Positions 42,334 through 51,237 of a stretch of 64,000 bases of DNA are shown one piece after another. Position 1 is the first letter of the stretch. Every line of letters starts with the position of its first letter. A model generated the notes under the pieces. The model ran no database searches, was not told the DNA's origin, and was given only the letters and a program-made list of their open reading frames with translations. Made by a program: the position numbers and the translations under genes. The stretch is taken from assembly GCF_018403245.1 (NCBI RefSeq), contig NZ_BOSH01000008.1, positions 124,001 through 188,000 on the forward strand, given 5' to 3'. Origin of the DNA: Paenibacillus sp. J2TS4. GTDB lineage: Bacteria > Bacillota > Bacilli > Paenibacillales > NBRC-103111.

Positions 42334-43413
42334 TTATTTACGAATAGCGGACACAATCAATTCACCCATTTGTTGGGTGCTGATAGCTTGAGATTTATCT
42401 TTCGCAATGTCCGACGTACGATGGCCTGCATCCAGCACTTCCTTGACAGCACGTTCGATCGCTTCCGCAGCGTCATGGTAACCGAATGTCAAGCGGAACA
42501 TAAGAGCAACGGACAAGATCGTCGCGATCGGATTGGCAATGCCTTGGCCGGCAATATCAGGGGCCGATCCATGCACAGGCTCGTACAGTCCGAAGCTGCC
42601 CTCTCCAAGGGATGCGGAAGAAAGCATACCGATCGAACCGGTCAGCATAGCCGCTTCGTCGCTCAGAATGTCGCCGAACATGTTCTCGGTGACGATGACG
42701 TCGAAGCTCGAAGGACGGCGCAAAAGCTGCATCGCGCAGTTATCGACCAGCACATGCTCCAATTCGACATCCGGATAGTCAGGAGCGATCCGATTGACCG
42801 TCTCTCTCCACAAACGGGATGTCTCCAATACGTTCGCTTTATCGACGGAAGCCAGCTTCTTGCTGCGCGTTCTTGCGATTTCGAACGCCTGACGGACGAT
42901 CCGCTCCACTTCTTTAACATTGTAAACGCATGTATCCACTGCTTCCTCGCCGTTATCCCCTTGGCGTCTGAGCTTCTCTCCGAAGTAGATCCCCCCGGTC
43001 AGCTCACGAACGACGATCAAATCGGTACCTTCCAGCACTTCCGGCTTTAAGGTGGAAGCTTCCTTCAGGCAGTCAAAAATAACAGCGGGACGAATGTTCG
43101 AGAACAACCCGAGAGCTTTGCGGATGCCAAGAAGTCCGGTTTCCGGACGCAGATCGTGCGGATTGTTATCCCATTTAGGTCCGCCAACGGCGCCCAGCAG
43201 CACGGCGTCAGACTTTTGACACATCTCAAGCGTATCCTGAGGAAGCGGAGTCCCTCTCTCATCAATAGCAATACCGCCGAACAAGCCATGCTCGGTTTCA
43301 AAACGGTACCCGAAAATTTCCTCTGTCTTTTTTAACACTTTTTCCGCTTCGGCTACGACCTCCGGACCAATTCCGTCCCCGGCGATGACCGCGATTTTTT
43401 TGACTTCAGCCAC
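42334..43413 (-). CDS. leuB: 3-Isopropylmalate dehydrogenase
   Basis: A 359-residue NAD-dependent enzyme that oxidises and decarboxylates 3-isopropylmalate in leucine synthesis. It begins AEVKKIAVIAGDGIGPEVVAEA, and contains VRELTGGIYFGEKLR and the signature NMFGDILSDEAAMLTGSIGML. GTG 43413 is preferred because AAGGAG lies 8 bp upstream; a GTG further up would overlap that RBS. It is separated from leuA by a divergent aminotransferase gene. leuC and leuD are not in the window, so isomerisation steps are encoded elsewhere or further off. Confidence 0.95.
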   Translation of the reverse strand: MAEVKKIAVIAGDGIGPEVVAEAEKVLKKTEEIFGYRFETEHGLFGGIAIDERGTPLPQDTLEMCQKSDAVLLGAVGGPKWDNNPHDLRPETGLLGIRKALGLFSNIRPAVIFDCLKEASTLKPEVLEGTDLIVVRELTGGIYFGEKLRRQGDNGEEAVDTCVYNVKEVERIVRQAFEIARTRSKKLASVDKANVLETSRLWRETVNRIAPDYPDVELEHVLVDNCAMQLLRRPSSFDVIVTENMFGDILSDEAAMLTGSIGMLSSASLGEGSFGLYEPVHGSAPDIAGQGIANPIATILSVALMFRLTFGYHDAAEAIERAVKEVLDAGHRTSDIAKDKSQAISTQQMGELIVSAIRK

Positions 43414-43747
43414 AACGACCACTCCTTACGTCTGGACATTTAATGTTCCATCTTTTAAGTATTTTGATAACATCTAAAGTGCTCAGCACTTCTAAGGCAA
43501 CAAAAAGGATAGAGCCCGCTCCTTATCGCACAAAGACTTCCTCTTTTTTGCCGATTAAATAACAAACTACCTCTTTTGTAACACAATTTCATTGATTTTA
43601 CAAAGATATAAAAGCTATTGTCATCATAGGAATTAACTATAACGATAGTTTTCACCTCATATTGTTATCTTTATGAAAATTTCCATTGTCACCTGACGAT
43701 CCGTCCTCTACAATTATATAGAATGAACATAGAGGGAGTCTTGTCCA
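43414..43747. other. Divergent promoter region of leuB and the aminotransferase gene
   Basis: AT-rich from 43560 to 43720, as expected for two divergent promoters. A dyad AGTGCT C AGCACT lies at 43478-43490, 65-77 bp upstream of leuB, and could be an operator. No ORF. Confidence 0.4.
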
Positions 43748-44941
43748 ATGGATTATCAATTTTCGGAAACATTAAAACACTTCAAGTCTAGCGCAGTAAG
43801 AGATATTCTTAAGCTGACCCAAGGCAAATCTATCATTTCATTCGCAGGCGGCCTGCCAGGGGAAGAGCTGTTTCCTGTCGAAGCCGTCAAGGACGCTTTT
43901 GGCGCCGTACTGGACCAAGGTCCCAGTGCTCTCCAATATGGCCTGACGGAAGGCTATCTTCCGCTGAGAGAAGCCCTTTGCGAAAGAATGCTTAAGAAGA
44001 ACATGACGGTCACCCCTGACGAAATGATCCTGACGACTGGCTCTCAGCAGGCGATCGATCTGTTAACCCGAATCTACATAGACCCGGGCGATGTCGTATT
44101 GGTACAGCAGCCGACCTATCTTGCCGCGCTGCAAGTTTTTCAATCCCGCGGGGCGCGGATCGTATCGGTCAAGGGAGACGAATCCGGGATGGATCTGGCA
44201 GATGCGGAGGCCAAAATCAGGCAGCACAAGCCGAAGCTTCTGTATGTAAGTCCGACCTTCTCCAACCCTACCGGCTATGTGTGGAGCATAGAAAGAAGGA
44301 AGGGCATTCTCGAATTGTGCCGCAATCATAATGTGCTCATTCTCGAGGACGATCCTTATGGCGAGCTCCAATACGATTTGGACAGTCACTATCCGACGAT
44401 CTTTTCCTTGGACGAGCATCCGCATGGTTCTGCCGTCGTCTATACGAGCACTTTCTCGAAGACGGTTGCCCCCGCTCTCCGCACCGGCTGGGCTGTCGGC
44501 GATCCGGCGATTATTCAGAACATGGCGCGGGCGAAGCAGGCCTCCGATCTGCATTCCAGCACGATGGATCAGCAAGCGCTATACCAACTGCTGCGCCGCT
44601 TCGATCTGGATGCCCATATCGTTCTGATCCGCAATCATTACGGACAACGATTGCGCTTAATGAACGAGCTGCTCAACGGCCTGGATATCCCCGGGCTCCG
44701 ATGGAACCAGCCTAAGGGAGGAATGTTCCTGTGGTTGGAATTGCCCGATGGCTGCAAAGCGGAGGAACTGCTCGTCAGTGCCGTCGAGGAGGGCGTCGCC
44801 TTCGTGCCGGGAACCCCGTTCTATGCCGATGAGCCCCGTACGAATACATGCCGCTTCAACTTCACTCACAGCGGCCGTGAAGAAATGGCTCTCGGCATAG
44901 AACGCTTCTCCCGGGCCATGAGCAGCTTCGTCCCTTCATAA
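43748..44941 (+). CDS. PLP-dependent aminotransferase (class I/II, MocR/2-aminoadipate type)
   Basis: A 397-residue fold-type I aminotransferase of the 2-aminoadipate/LysN-like group without the GntR domain: IISFAGGLPGEELFP, QYGLTEGYLPLREALC, SPTFSNPTGYVWS (PLP-contacting Asn), ILEDDPYGEL (PLP Asp/Tyr), and the Schiff-base Lys in TSTFSKTVAPALRTGW. AGGGAG lies 11 bp before ATG. It is divergent from leuB and convergent to leuA. Its location among leu and ilv genes suggests a role in branched-chain or related amino-acid transamination, but the substrate is inferred from position only. Confidence 0.85.
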   Translation: MDYQFSETLKHFKSSAVRDILKLTQGKSIISFAGGLPGEELFPVEAVKDAFGAVLDQGPSALQYGLTEGYLPLREALCERMLKKNMTVTPDEMILTTGSQQAIDLLTRIYIDPGDVVLVQQPTYLAALQVFQSRGARIVSVKGDESGMDLADAEAKIRQHKPKLLYVSPTFSNPTGYVWSIERRKGILELCRNHNVLILEDDPYGELQYDLDSHYPTIFSLDEHPHGSAVVYTSTFSKTVAPALRTGWAVGDPAIIQNMARAKQASDLHSSTMDQQALYQLLRRFDLDAHIVLIRNHYGQRLRLMNELLNGLDIPGLRWNQPKGGMFLWLELPDGCKAEELLVSAVEEGVAFVPGTPFYADEPRTNTCRFNFTHSGREEMALGIERFSRAMSSFVPS

Positions 44942-44955
44942 ATTTCATATGAAAT

Positions 44956-44996
44956 GTATAAAACCCCTCGCCTTATAAGGCCGAGGGGTTTTATAC
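44956..44996. terminator. Bidirectional terminator
   Basis: GTATAAAACCCCTCG pairs with CGAGGGGTTTTATAC around CCTTATAAGGC; A/T tracts on both sides. It separates the converging aminotransferase and leuA genes. Confidence 0.85.
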
Positions 44997-45027
44997 ATGA
45001 CAACGATAATGAAATTATTTATATCAT

Positions 45028-46578
45028 TTAAATCAGCGACATTTTGTCACGGCGGCCGGATCCCGGAGTTTTGCGCTTATCAATCAGCCGGTTGATAGCA
45101 TCGATGTAGGCTTTGGCGCTCGCCTCCAGAATATCGGTGCTGACCCCCCGGCCCTGTACGGAAATGTCGTCCTGCTGAAGCACGACATATACTTCTCCGA
45201 GCGCGTCCTTCCCTTGAGTGACCGATTTGATGGCGTAATCGCCCAACTCTACTTCCTCACCGGTTGCCTTGTCAATCGCTTTATAGATAGCGTCGACCGA
45301 GCCGTTGCCCAGTGCCGCTTCTTCCAGAACCTCTCCTTCAATCGTATCAATCCGTACGGTAGCGGTAGGCACCGATTGGTTGCCATAGGATACCTGGATC
45401 GTATTGAGGACATACGTTTCCGGAATGGTAACGAGCTTCTCCTCGATTAGTGCCCGGATGTCTTCATCGGAAACATCCTTCTTCTTGTCAGCCAAATCTT
45501 TGAACTTGGAGAAGGCGGTGTTGAGCTGTTCTTCGTTCAACTCGTAGCCGAGATCGATCAGCTTCTCACGGAAGGCGTGGCGGCCCGAATGCTTGCCAAG
45601 CACCAGCTTGCTTTCCTTCAGTCCAATCGTCTCTGGAGAAATAATTTCATAGGTCGTCTTTTCCTTCAGCATTCCGTCCTGATGAATCCCCGACTCATGG
45701 GCAAAAGCATTCGCCCCAACGATAGCTTTATTGCCAGGAACGACCATCCCGGTCAGCTTGCTGACCAACCGGCTTGTGCGATAGATTTCATTCAAGACAA
45801 GCGAGGTTTTGGCCTGGTAGTAGTCCTGGCGCGTCTCCAGAGCAAGCGCTACTTCCTCAATCGCGGTATTGCCCGCGCGCTCTCCGATCCCATTGATCGT
45901 CCCCTCAATCTGTTCGGCTCCGTTCTCAATCGCCGCGAGTGCGTTAGCTGTCGCCATGCCAAGATCATCATGGCAGTGAGCGCTCAGCTGAATCGTTTCG
46001 ATTCCTGGAACCTTCTCTCTCAGCGTCTTGAAAATATTGCCGAACTGAGCAGGGGTCATGTACCCCACGGTGTCCGGGATGTTGACTACAGTTGCGCCGG
46101 CACGGATAGCCATCTCTGTTACTTCACACAAGAAGTCAAGCTCCGTTCTGGCTGCGTCCTCGGGAGAAAACTCGACTTTGCTGAAGTACTTTTTCGCATA
46201 GCGAATAGCCGCTTCTGCGGTTTCCAATACTTCGTGCTTCTCCATGCGAAGCTTGTATTTTCTGTGTATCGGCGAAGTAGCGAGAAAGAGATGCAAGCAA
46301 GGATCCTGTGCATCTTTAAGCGCCTCGCGCGCCGCGTCAATGTCTTGTTCGCGGGAACGGGACAATCCGATCACGCTGGCATTCTTGACGGCATCTGCTA
46401 CAGCTCTGACGGCTGCCAGATCACCGGGAGATGCCGCCGGGAACCCCGCTTCAATCCGGTCTACTCGAAGCTTTTCCAACTGAAGTGCGATCTCCACCTT
46501 TTCCTGGGTATTCAGATTCACGCCGGGAGACTGTTCACCATCCCGCAATGTGGTGTCAAACACATAAATCTTCTTCAT
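45028..46578 (-). CDS. leuA: 2-Isopropylmalate synthase
   Basis: A 516-residue enzyme that condenses acetyl-CoA with 2-ketoisovalerate, the first committed step to leucine. The TIM-barrel domain begins YVFDTTLRDGEQSPGVNLN, with metal-binding LSAHCHDDLGMATANALAAIENGA and GERAGNTAIEEVALAL. The C-terminal regulatory domain (about 390-516) includes NGSVDAIYKAIDKATGEEV and binds leucine for feedback inhibition. ATG 46578 follows AGGAGGTG. It is the fourth gene after ilvB, ilvN and ilvC on the same strand. Confidence 0.96.
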   Translation of the reverse strand: MKKIYVFDTTLRDGEQSPGVNLNTQEKVEIALQLEKLRVDRIEAGFPAASPGDLAAVRAVADAVKNASVIGLSRSREQDIDAAREALKDAQDPCLHLFLATSPIHRKYKLRMEKHEVLETAEAAIRYAKKYFSKVEFSPEDAARTELDFLCEVTEMAIRAGATVVNIPDTVGYMTPAQFGNIFKTLREKVPGIETIQLSAHCHDDLGMATANALAAIENGAEQIEGTINGIGERAGNTAIEEVALALETRQDYYQAKTSLVLNEIYRTSRLVSKLTGMVVPGNKAIVGANAFAHESGIHQDGMLKEKTTYEIISPETIGLKESKLVLGKHSGRHAFREKLIDLGYELNEEQLNTAFSKFKDLADKKKDVSDEDIRALIEEKLVTIPETYVLNTIQVSYGNQSVPTATVRIDTIEGEVLEEAALGNGSVDAIYKAIDKATGEEVELGDYAIKSVTQGKDALGEVYVVLQQDDISVQGRGVSTDILEASAKAYIDAINRLIDKRKTPGSGRRDKMSLI

Positions 46579-46629
46579 CCCTGTCACCTCCTGATCGCTT
46601 TATTACCGAAGATTATTGCCCTGTATTTG

Positions 46630-46685
46630 AAAATCAGGGAACACACCGACAGCTGGATGTTGACAGCGGCACATTCCCTGATTTT
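46630..46685 (-). promoter_or_regulatory. Intercistronic stem-loop between ilvC and leuA
   Basis: AAAATCAGGGAA and TTCCCTGATTTT form a perfect 12-bp stem around a 32-nt loop. No T-tract beyond the stem. It lies in the 150-bp gap between ilvC and leuA and may define the 3' end of a processed mRNA. Confidence 0.6.
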
Positions 46686-46731
46686 CTAAAAAACGCCTTA
46701 CTATGATTTATATGCCATGACTAGGGCTGGA

Positions 46732-47724
46732 TTACTTCTGAATCCATTGCATCATATCACGCAATTGAGAACCGACTTGCTCGATCGGATGCTCGTTTTC
46801 TTTGCGGCGGGTAGCTGTAAAGAAGGCACGATTGGATTGGTTCTCGACGATAAAGTTGCGTGCGAATACACCCGTTTGGATTTCTTCCAGAACTTTCTTC
46901 ATTTCTTTCTTCGTTTCCTCAGTCACGATACGAGGTCCGGTCACATAATCCCCGTACTCCGCTGTGTCACTGATGGAGTAACGCATACGAGCCAATCCGC
47001 CTTCGTACATCAGGTCTACGATCAGCTTCAGCTCATGGAGACATTCAAAGTAAGCAACTTCCGGCTGATATCCAGCTTCGATAAGGGTTTCGAAACCAGC
47101 TTTAACCAGAGCGGATACTCCTCCGCACAATACGGCTTGTTCTCCGAACAGATCGGTTTCAGTCTCTTCACGGAAGGTTGTTTCGATAACTCCGGCACGA
47201 GTAGAACCGATTCCTTTGGCATAAGCCAAACCGATTTCATGAGCTTGTCCAGTTGCGTTCTGCTCCACAGCGATAAGAGCAGGCACACCGAAACCTTCAA
47301 CGTACGTACGGCGAACGAGGTGACCCGGAGATTTAGGAGCGATCATCAGAACGTCTGTATGCTCATCCGGCACGATTTGCCCGAAATTGATGTTGAAGCC
47401 GTGAGAGAACATAAGAGCGGCTCCCTTTTTCAGGTTAGGCTGAATTTGCTCTTTGTATACTTTAGCTTGAAGCTCGTCATTGATAAGCATTTGAACAACG
47501 TCCGCACGGCGGGTAGCTTCGTCAACTTCGAATACTTCAAATCCGTCGTCTTTAGCTGAATCCCAGGATTTCCCTTTCCGAAGACCAAGAATAACATTCA
47601 ATCCGCTGTCACGAAGGTTTTGCGCCTGAGCATGGCCCTGGCTTCCGTAACCGATAATTGCGATCGTTTTGTTCTGAAGCGCGCTGAGATTTGCGTCTTG
47701 TTCATAATACATTTTAACTGCCAT
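46732..47724 (-). CDS. ilvC: Ketol-acid reductoisomerase
   Basis: A 330-residue class I enzyme that converts acetolactate or acetohydroxybutyrate to the dihydroxy acids in valine/isoleucine synthesis. The NADPH Rossmann motif IIGYGSQGHAQAQNLRDSG lies near residues 20-38, and the catalytic domain has SDTAEYGDYVTGPRI and an early SPKSPGHLVRRTY. A longer upstream frame exists, but ATG 47724 follows GGAGG and gives the family N-terminus. Hairpins flank the gene on both sides. Confidence 0.97.
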   Translation of the reverse strand: MAVKMYYEQDANLSALQNKTIAIIGYGSQGHAQAQNLRDSGLNVILGLRKGKSWDSAKDDGFEVFEVDEATRRADVVQMLINDELQAKVYKEQIQPNLKKGAALMFSHGFNINFGQIVPDEHTDVLMIAPKSPGHLVRRTYVEGFGVPALIAVEQNATGQAHEIGLAYAKGIGSTRAGVIETTFREETETDLFGEQAVLCGGVSALVKAGFETLIEAGYQPEVAYFECLHELKLIVDLMYEGGLARMRYSISDTAEYGDYVTGPRIVTEETKKEMKKVLEEIQTGVFARNFIVENQSNRAFFTATRRKENEHPIEQVGSQLRDMMQWIQK

Positions 47725-47756
47725 GAGAATAATTGCCTCCTTTAGTTTAAACCCTT

Positions 47757-47825
47757 GAGTGGGTGTTGCAACGGACCGTTGGCGACCGCGCAGGTCCAGC
47801 GAACGATCCGCTCGAACACCCACTC
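47757..47825 (-). promoter_or_regulatory. Structured RNA element between ilvN and ilvC
   Basis: GAGTGGGTGTT pairs exactly with AACACCCACTC, closing a 47-nt GC-rich interior that can itself form short stems (GGACC/GGTCC and CGAGCG/CGTTCG). It lies 33 bp upstream of the ilvC start codon within a 172-bp gap. In B. subtilis the ilvC part of the ilv-leu mRNA is known to be processed and stabilised, and this element is a good candidate for the same role. Confidence 0.6.
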
Positions 47826-47896
47826 CGGGGTGTGTTGATGTGGTTGCGCCATATGGCGTAAAGCTTGTTCTCTTGTGTTAAGGGTCTGTTCGCGGC

Positions 47897-48388
47897 TTAA
47901 TTCAAGGAGCCGCGTACCATTGCCGTTACTCCGGTCCGGGTCAGCTCGCGAATGCCGTACGGCCTGAGCAGTTCTACCATCGCATCGATCTTCTCGCTAT
48001 CCCCAACCACTTGCACTATAAGCGTATGAGGCCCGATATCGACTACGGCAGCCCTGAACGGTTCGACAATGCCCAGAATTTCGGGCCGCATGCCGGGCTC
48101 CGCATTGATTTTGATCAGGGCCAGCTCCCGGGCTACCATCGGGTGATTGCTCAGGTTGCTGACTCTAATAACGTCGATGAGCTTATACAGCTGCTTCATT
48201 ACCTGATCCAGCGTCCGGTCATCGCCTACCGTTACGATAACCATCCGGGACAGACCCTGCTCTTCCGATTCCCCGACCGTGATGCTCTCGATATTGAAGC
48301 CGCGGCGGCCGAACAAGCCGGCTACCCGTTGAAGGACTCCTGGCTGATTGTTAACTAGAACGGCGATCGTGTGTCTTGTCTCATTCAT
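47897..48388 (-). CDS. ilvN: Acetolactate synthase small subunit
   Basis: A 163-residue regulatory subunit with an N-terminal ACT domain (HTIAVLVNNQPGVLQRVAGLFGRRGFNIESI) that binds valine, and the C-terminal ALS_ss domain ending VMVELLRPYGIRELTRTG. It overlaps the large-subunit gene by 4 nt (ATGA), ensuring stoichiometric synthesis. Normal length. Also named ilvH. Confidence 0.95.
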   Translation of the reverse strand: MNETRHTIAVLVNNQPGVLQRVAGLFGRRGFNIESITVGESEEQGLSRMVIVTVGDDRTLDQVMKQLYKLIDVIRVSNLSNHPMVARELALIKINAEPGMRPEILGIVEPFRAAVVDIGPHTLIVQVVGDSEKIDAMVELLRPYGIRELTRTGVTAMVRGSLN

Positions 48389-50133
48389 TCCGAATCCCCC
48401 ATTATCATCTCATCTATCGTGCATCCTTGAGTGACCATAGGATAAACATTCTCTTCCTTGCGCACTACAAAGTCAATCAGCACCGGTCCGGGAGTATCGA
48501 GCGCTTCCTGCCATGCTTTGCGCGCCTCCTCCTTCGTAGTGGCGCGAAGACCTTTAACTCCGTAAGCTTCTGCCAGCTTGACGAAATCCGGGCTTCCCGC
48601 AAGATCGATATGACTGTATCGGTTGTCGTAAATAATCTCTTGCCATTGACGGACCATACCAAGAACCTGATTGTTGATGACGACAATTTTGACCGGAATG
48701 TTGTTGATGGCGCAGATAGCCAGCTCCTGAGAGCACATCTGCATCCCGCCGTCCCCATTAATAGATACGACAAGCTTATCGGGGTTGCCCATCTGGGCTC
48801 CAATCGCCGACGGGAAGCCGAATCCCATCGTCCCCAGTCCACCGGAGGTAATCCAGGAGCGAGGCTGGTTAAACTTGTAGTATTGGGCGACCCACATTTG
48901 ATGTTGGCCTACGTCCGTTGTCACAATTGCATCGCCTTTGGTCGTATCATTAATCATTTCGACAACAAATTGTGGCTTCAATTCGGTATCTGAATCTTTA
49001 TATTTGAGCGGGTATTGTGCTTTCATTTGTTGGATCTTGGCAATCCAGGCTTCTGCTTTGGCCGGTACGGCTTTAGTGTTGACATAGCCCAGCACGTCCT
49101 TGACGTTGCCGACAATCGGAATATCCGTATGAACGTTCTTGCCGATCTCGGCGGGATCGACATCAATATGGACGATTTTGGCTTGAGGAGCAAAGCCGTC
49201 CAGCTTCATCGTTACCCGATCATCGAATCTGGCGCCGATAGCAATCAGCAAATCGCTCTCCTGAATCGCATGGTTGGCCGTATAGGTTCCATGCATCCCC
49301 GGCATTCCCATCCACAGCTCGTGACCGCTCGGGAAGCCTCCGAGACCGAGCAGCGTCGTAGTGATCGGTATCCTCGTCTTGTTAACGAACTCGATCAACT
49401 CAGCGGACGCGTCTGCATAGACGACTCCACCGCCAGCAAGAATAACTGGACGTTCAGCCTGCTCAATGGCCTTTAACATGGCGTCGGCCTGAGTCTTGTT
49501 CGGATCGGTCGTCGGGTTATAGCCACGAATCGTCACCGGATCCAGCTGCGGCTGGAACAGCGTCTTGTTAGCGGAGACGTCCTTCGGAATGTCGATTAGA
49601 ACAGGCCCCTTGCGTCCGGTATTGGCAATATGGAACGCCTCGTGAATAATCCGGCCCAAATCTTCAACCTTGCGGACCAGGAAGCTGTGCTTCGTAATCG
49701 GCATCGTAATCCCGGTAATGTCCGCCTCTTGGAAAGCATCGGTTCCTATAAAGCTGGTCGCCACGTTGCCGGTAATCACGACCATCGGTACCGAGTCCAT
49801 ATAAGCTGTAGCGATTCCGGTAACCAAGTTAGTAGCTCCGGGTCCCGAAGTGGCGATACACACCCCCACCTTACCGGTAGAGCGCGCATACCCGTCTGCC
49901 GCATGAATCGCTCCTTGCTCATGCCGGGTCAGCAGATGATGGAAATCGGGATTGCCGTGCATAGCGTCATAAATAAACAGGACCGCCCCTCCCGGATAAC
50001 CGAAAACACATTCAACCCCTTCCAGCAGCAAGCTGCGCAGCAAAATCTCGGAGCCGGAAATAACTTCAGGCTTAAGCAGCTTGCTTCTTAACTCTTCTTC
50101 TTTTAAAACTTTGGTTGGATTTTGAACACTCAT
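48385..50133 (-). CDS. ilvB: Acetolactate synthase large subunit
   Basis: A 582-residue thiamine diphosphate enzyme that makes acetolactate and acetohydroxybutyrate. The TPP-binding Glu is in the early FGYPGGAVLFIYDAM and HEQGAIHAADGYARSTGKVG; the TPP motif GDGG...NN appears as SINGDGGMQMCSQELAI and VVINNQVLGMV. The start MSVQNPTKVL follows GGGAGGG. A T-box leader upstream controls the whole ilv-leu operon. Confidence 0.97.
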   Translation of the reverse strand: MSVQNPTKVLKEEELRSKLLKPEVISGSEILLRSLLLEGVECVFGYPGGAVLFIYDAMHGNPDFHHLLTRHEQGAIHAADGYARSTGKVGVCIATSGPGATNLVTGIATAYMDSVPMVVITGNVATSFIGTDAFQEADITGITMPITKHSFLVRKVEDLGRIIHEAFHIANTGRKGPVLIDIPKDVSANKTLFQPQLDPVTIRGYNPTTDPNKTQADAMLKAIEQAERPVILAGGGVVYADASAELIEFVNKTRIPITTTLLGLGGFPSGHELWMGMPGMHGTYTANHAIQESDLLIAIGARFDDRVTMKLDGFAPQAKIVHIDVDPAEIGKNVHTDIPIVGNVKDVLGYVNTKAVPAKAEAWIAKIQQMKAQYPLKYKDSDTELKPQFVVEMINDTTKGDAIVTTDVGQHQMWVAQYYKFNQPRSWITSGGLGTMGFGFPSAIGAQMGNPDKLVVSINGDGGMQMCSQELAICAINNIPVKIVVINNQVLGMVRQWQEIIYDNRYSHIDLAGSPDFVKLAEAYGVKGLRATTKEEARKAWQEALDTPGPVLIDFVVRKEENVYPMVTQGCTIDEMIMGDSE

Positions 50134-50292
50134 CCATGAACCCTCCCTTCAATAATAAGTCCTGAGCGGCGATCTCCGTTACAGAACTAATCTAGCGTAA
50201 ACGGCTGCCGCCGTCCTTTAACGGTGGATTTACGTTTCGCGGCGAATTATAAGCATGATTATAAGTGTAAGTCTTATAAAATCCTTATAATT

Positions 50293-50356
50293 TAAAAAAA
50301 CCCCTTCTGTCCCATGTATGCCTATAGACATTAAACGGGACGAAAGAGGTTGATCT
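50293..50356 (-). terminator. T-box attenuator
   Basis: AACCTCTTTCGTCCC pairs imperfectly with GGGACAGAAGGGGTT around a ~25-nt loop, followed by TTTTTTT on the minus strand. Confidence 0.85.
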
Positions 50357-50616
50357 TCCGTGGTACCACCCTAATTTGTTATGCACTTCACAGTGCATCA
50401 CCTTAACGGGTATCCTAACCGAACCTTGGGTTAGAATCCAACAGCACAGTAACGTGTGCCAATCCGATTTTCCCTAATAGGCGCATTCTTAACAAGGCTT
50501 TTCAGGAAAACAGCTCCGAGGTGAGCTCGTTAATAAGGGATTAAGGCCAAGGTTTCAGCATATCCTTCGCTCTCTGAACATAAGAGCCCCTATACTTCGT
50601 CCTCTTCATAGCTGAT
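50293..50616 (-). promoter_or_regulatory. T-box leader of the ilv-leu operon
   Basis: On the minus strand the T-box AGGGTGGTACCACGG precedes a terminator. The stem I region shows AGAGAGCGAAGGATATGC, typical of the distal T-box arm. A likely specifier reads CTC (50525-50523, in GAGCTCACC), a leucine codon, as in B. subtilis ilvB. The leader senses uncharged tRNA-Leu and relieves termination. The specifier is inferred by position, not folded. Confidence 0.85.
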
Positions 50617-50803
50617 CCAAACATGTTCAACTGTAAAATCTAATTAAAGATTATTATATGCACTCCACGGACAATAGTCAATACTTTTTCGCTAAGTGCT
50701 TGATACGGCTTCCTATTAAGGCCGAGAATAGCTTTAGCTTATGCTCTCTTTACTATTTATAACCGCCGCCAGAGGTCGAATGCCCTGCCGGAAGGAGTGC
50801 AGA

Positions 50804-50835
50804 CAAAAACCGGCCAAGGAAATCCTTAACCGGTT
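50804..50835 (-). terminator. Terminator of infC-rpmI-rplT
   Basis: Minus strand AACCGG ... CCGGTT with inner AAGGA/TCCTT, followed by TTTGTC. It starts 6 bp after the rplT stop. Confidence 0.75.
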
Positions 50836-50840
50836 CTGAA

Positions 50841-51200
50841 TTAGGCGTTGATTTTTTGCTTGGCTGCATTAGCCAGATCGGAGAATGCCTTGGCATCGGA
50901 CACAGCCAGCTCCGCCAAAATTTTGCGGTTGACGTCTACACCCGCCAGCTTAAGTCCATGCATGAACTTGCTGTAGCTGAGGCCATTCATACGAGCGGCC
51001 GCGTTGATACGGGTCACCCACAGTCTGCGGAAATCGCGTTTTTTGTTGCGACGGTCGCGATAGGCGTACAGCAGGGATTTCATCACCTGCGCGTTAGCGG
51101 TTTTAAACAGTCTGTGCTTGGAACCGAAGTATCCTTTAGCCAGCTTCAAAATCTTTTTATGTCGACGACGGGTAACGAATCCGCCCTTAACTCTTGCCAT
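50841..51200 (-). CDS. rplT: 50S ribosomal protein L20
   Basis: A 119-residue 23S rRNA-binding assembly protein. It begins MARVKGGFVTRRRHKKILKL and contains KGYFGSKHRLFKTANAQVMKS and RDFRRLWVTRINAAAR, all diagnostic. AGGAGG precedes ATG. L20 also acts as repressor of its own operon through the leader RNA. Third gene of the operon. Confidence 0.98.
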   Translation of the reverse strand: MARVKGGFVTRRRHKKILKLAKGYFGSKHRLFKTANAQVMKSLLYAYRDRRNKKRDFRRLWVTRINAAARMNGLSYSKFMHGLKLAGVDVNRKILAELAVSDAKAFSDLANAAKQKINA

Positions 51201-51237
51201 AATGTTCTACCTCCTATAAGTTATCCGTTAGTTGCAA

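Noticed and set aside
45577..46689. 370-codon plus-strand frame opposite leuA
   Set aside because: leuA carries all family motifs on the minus strand; the opposite frame has no domain or RBS.
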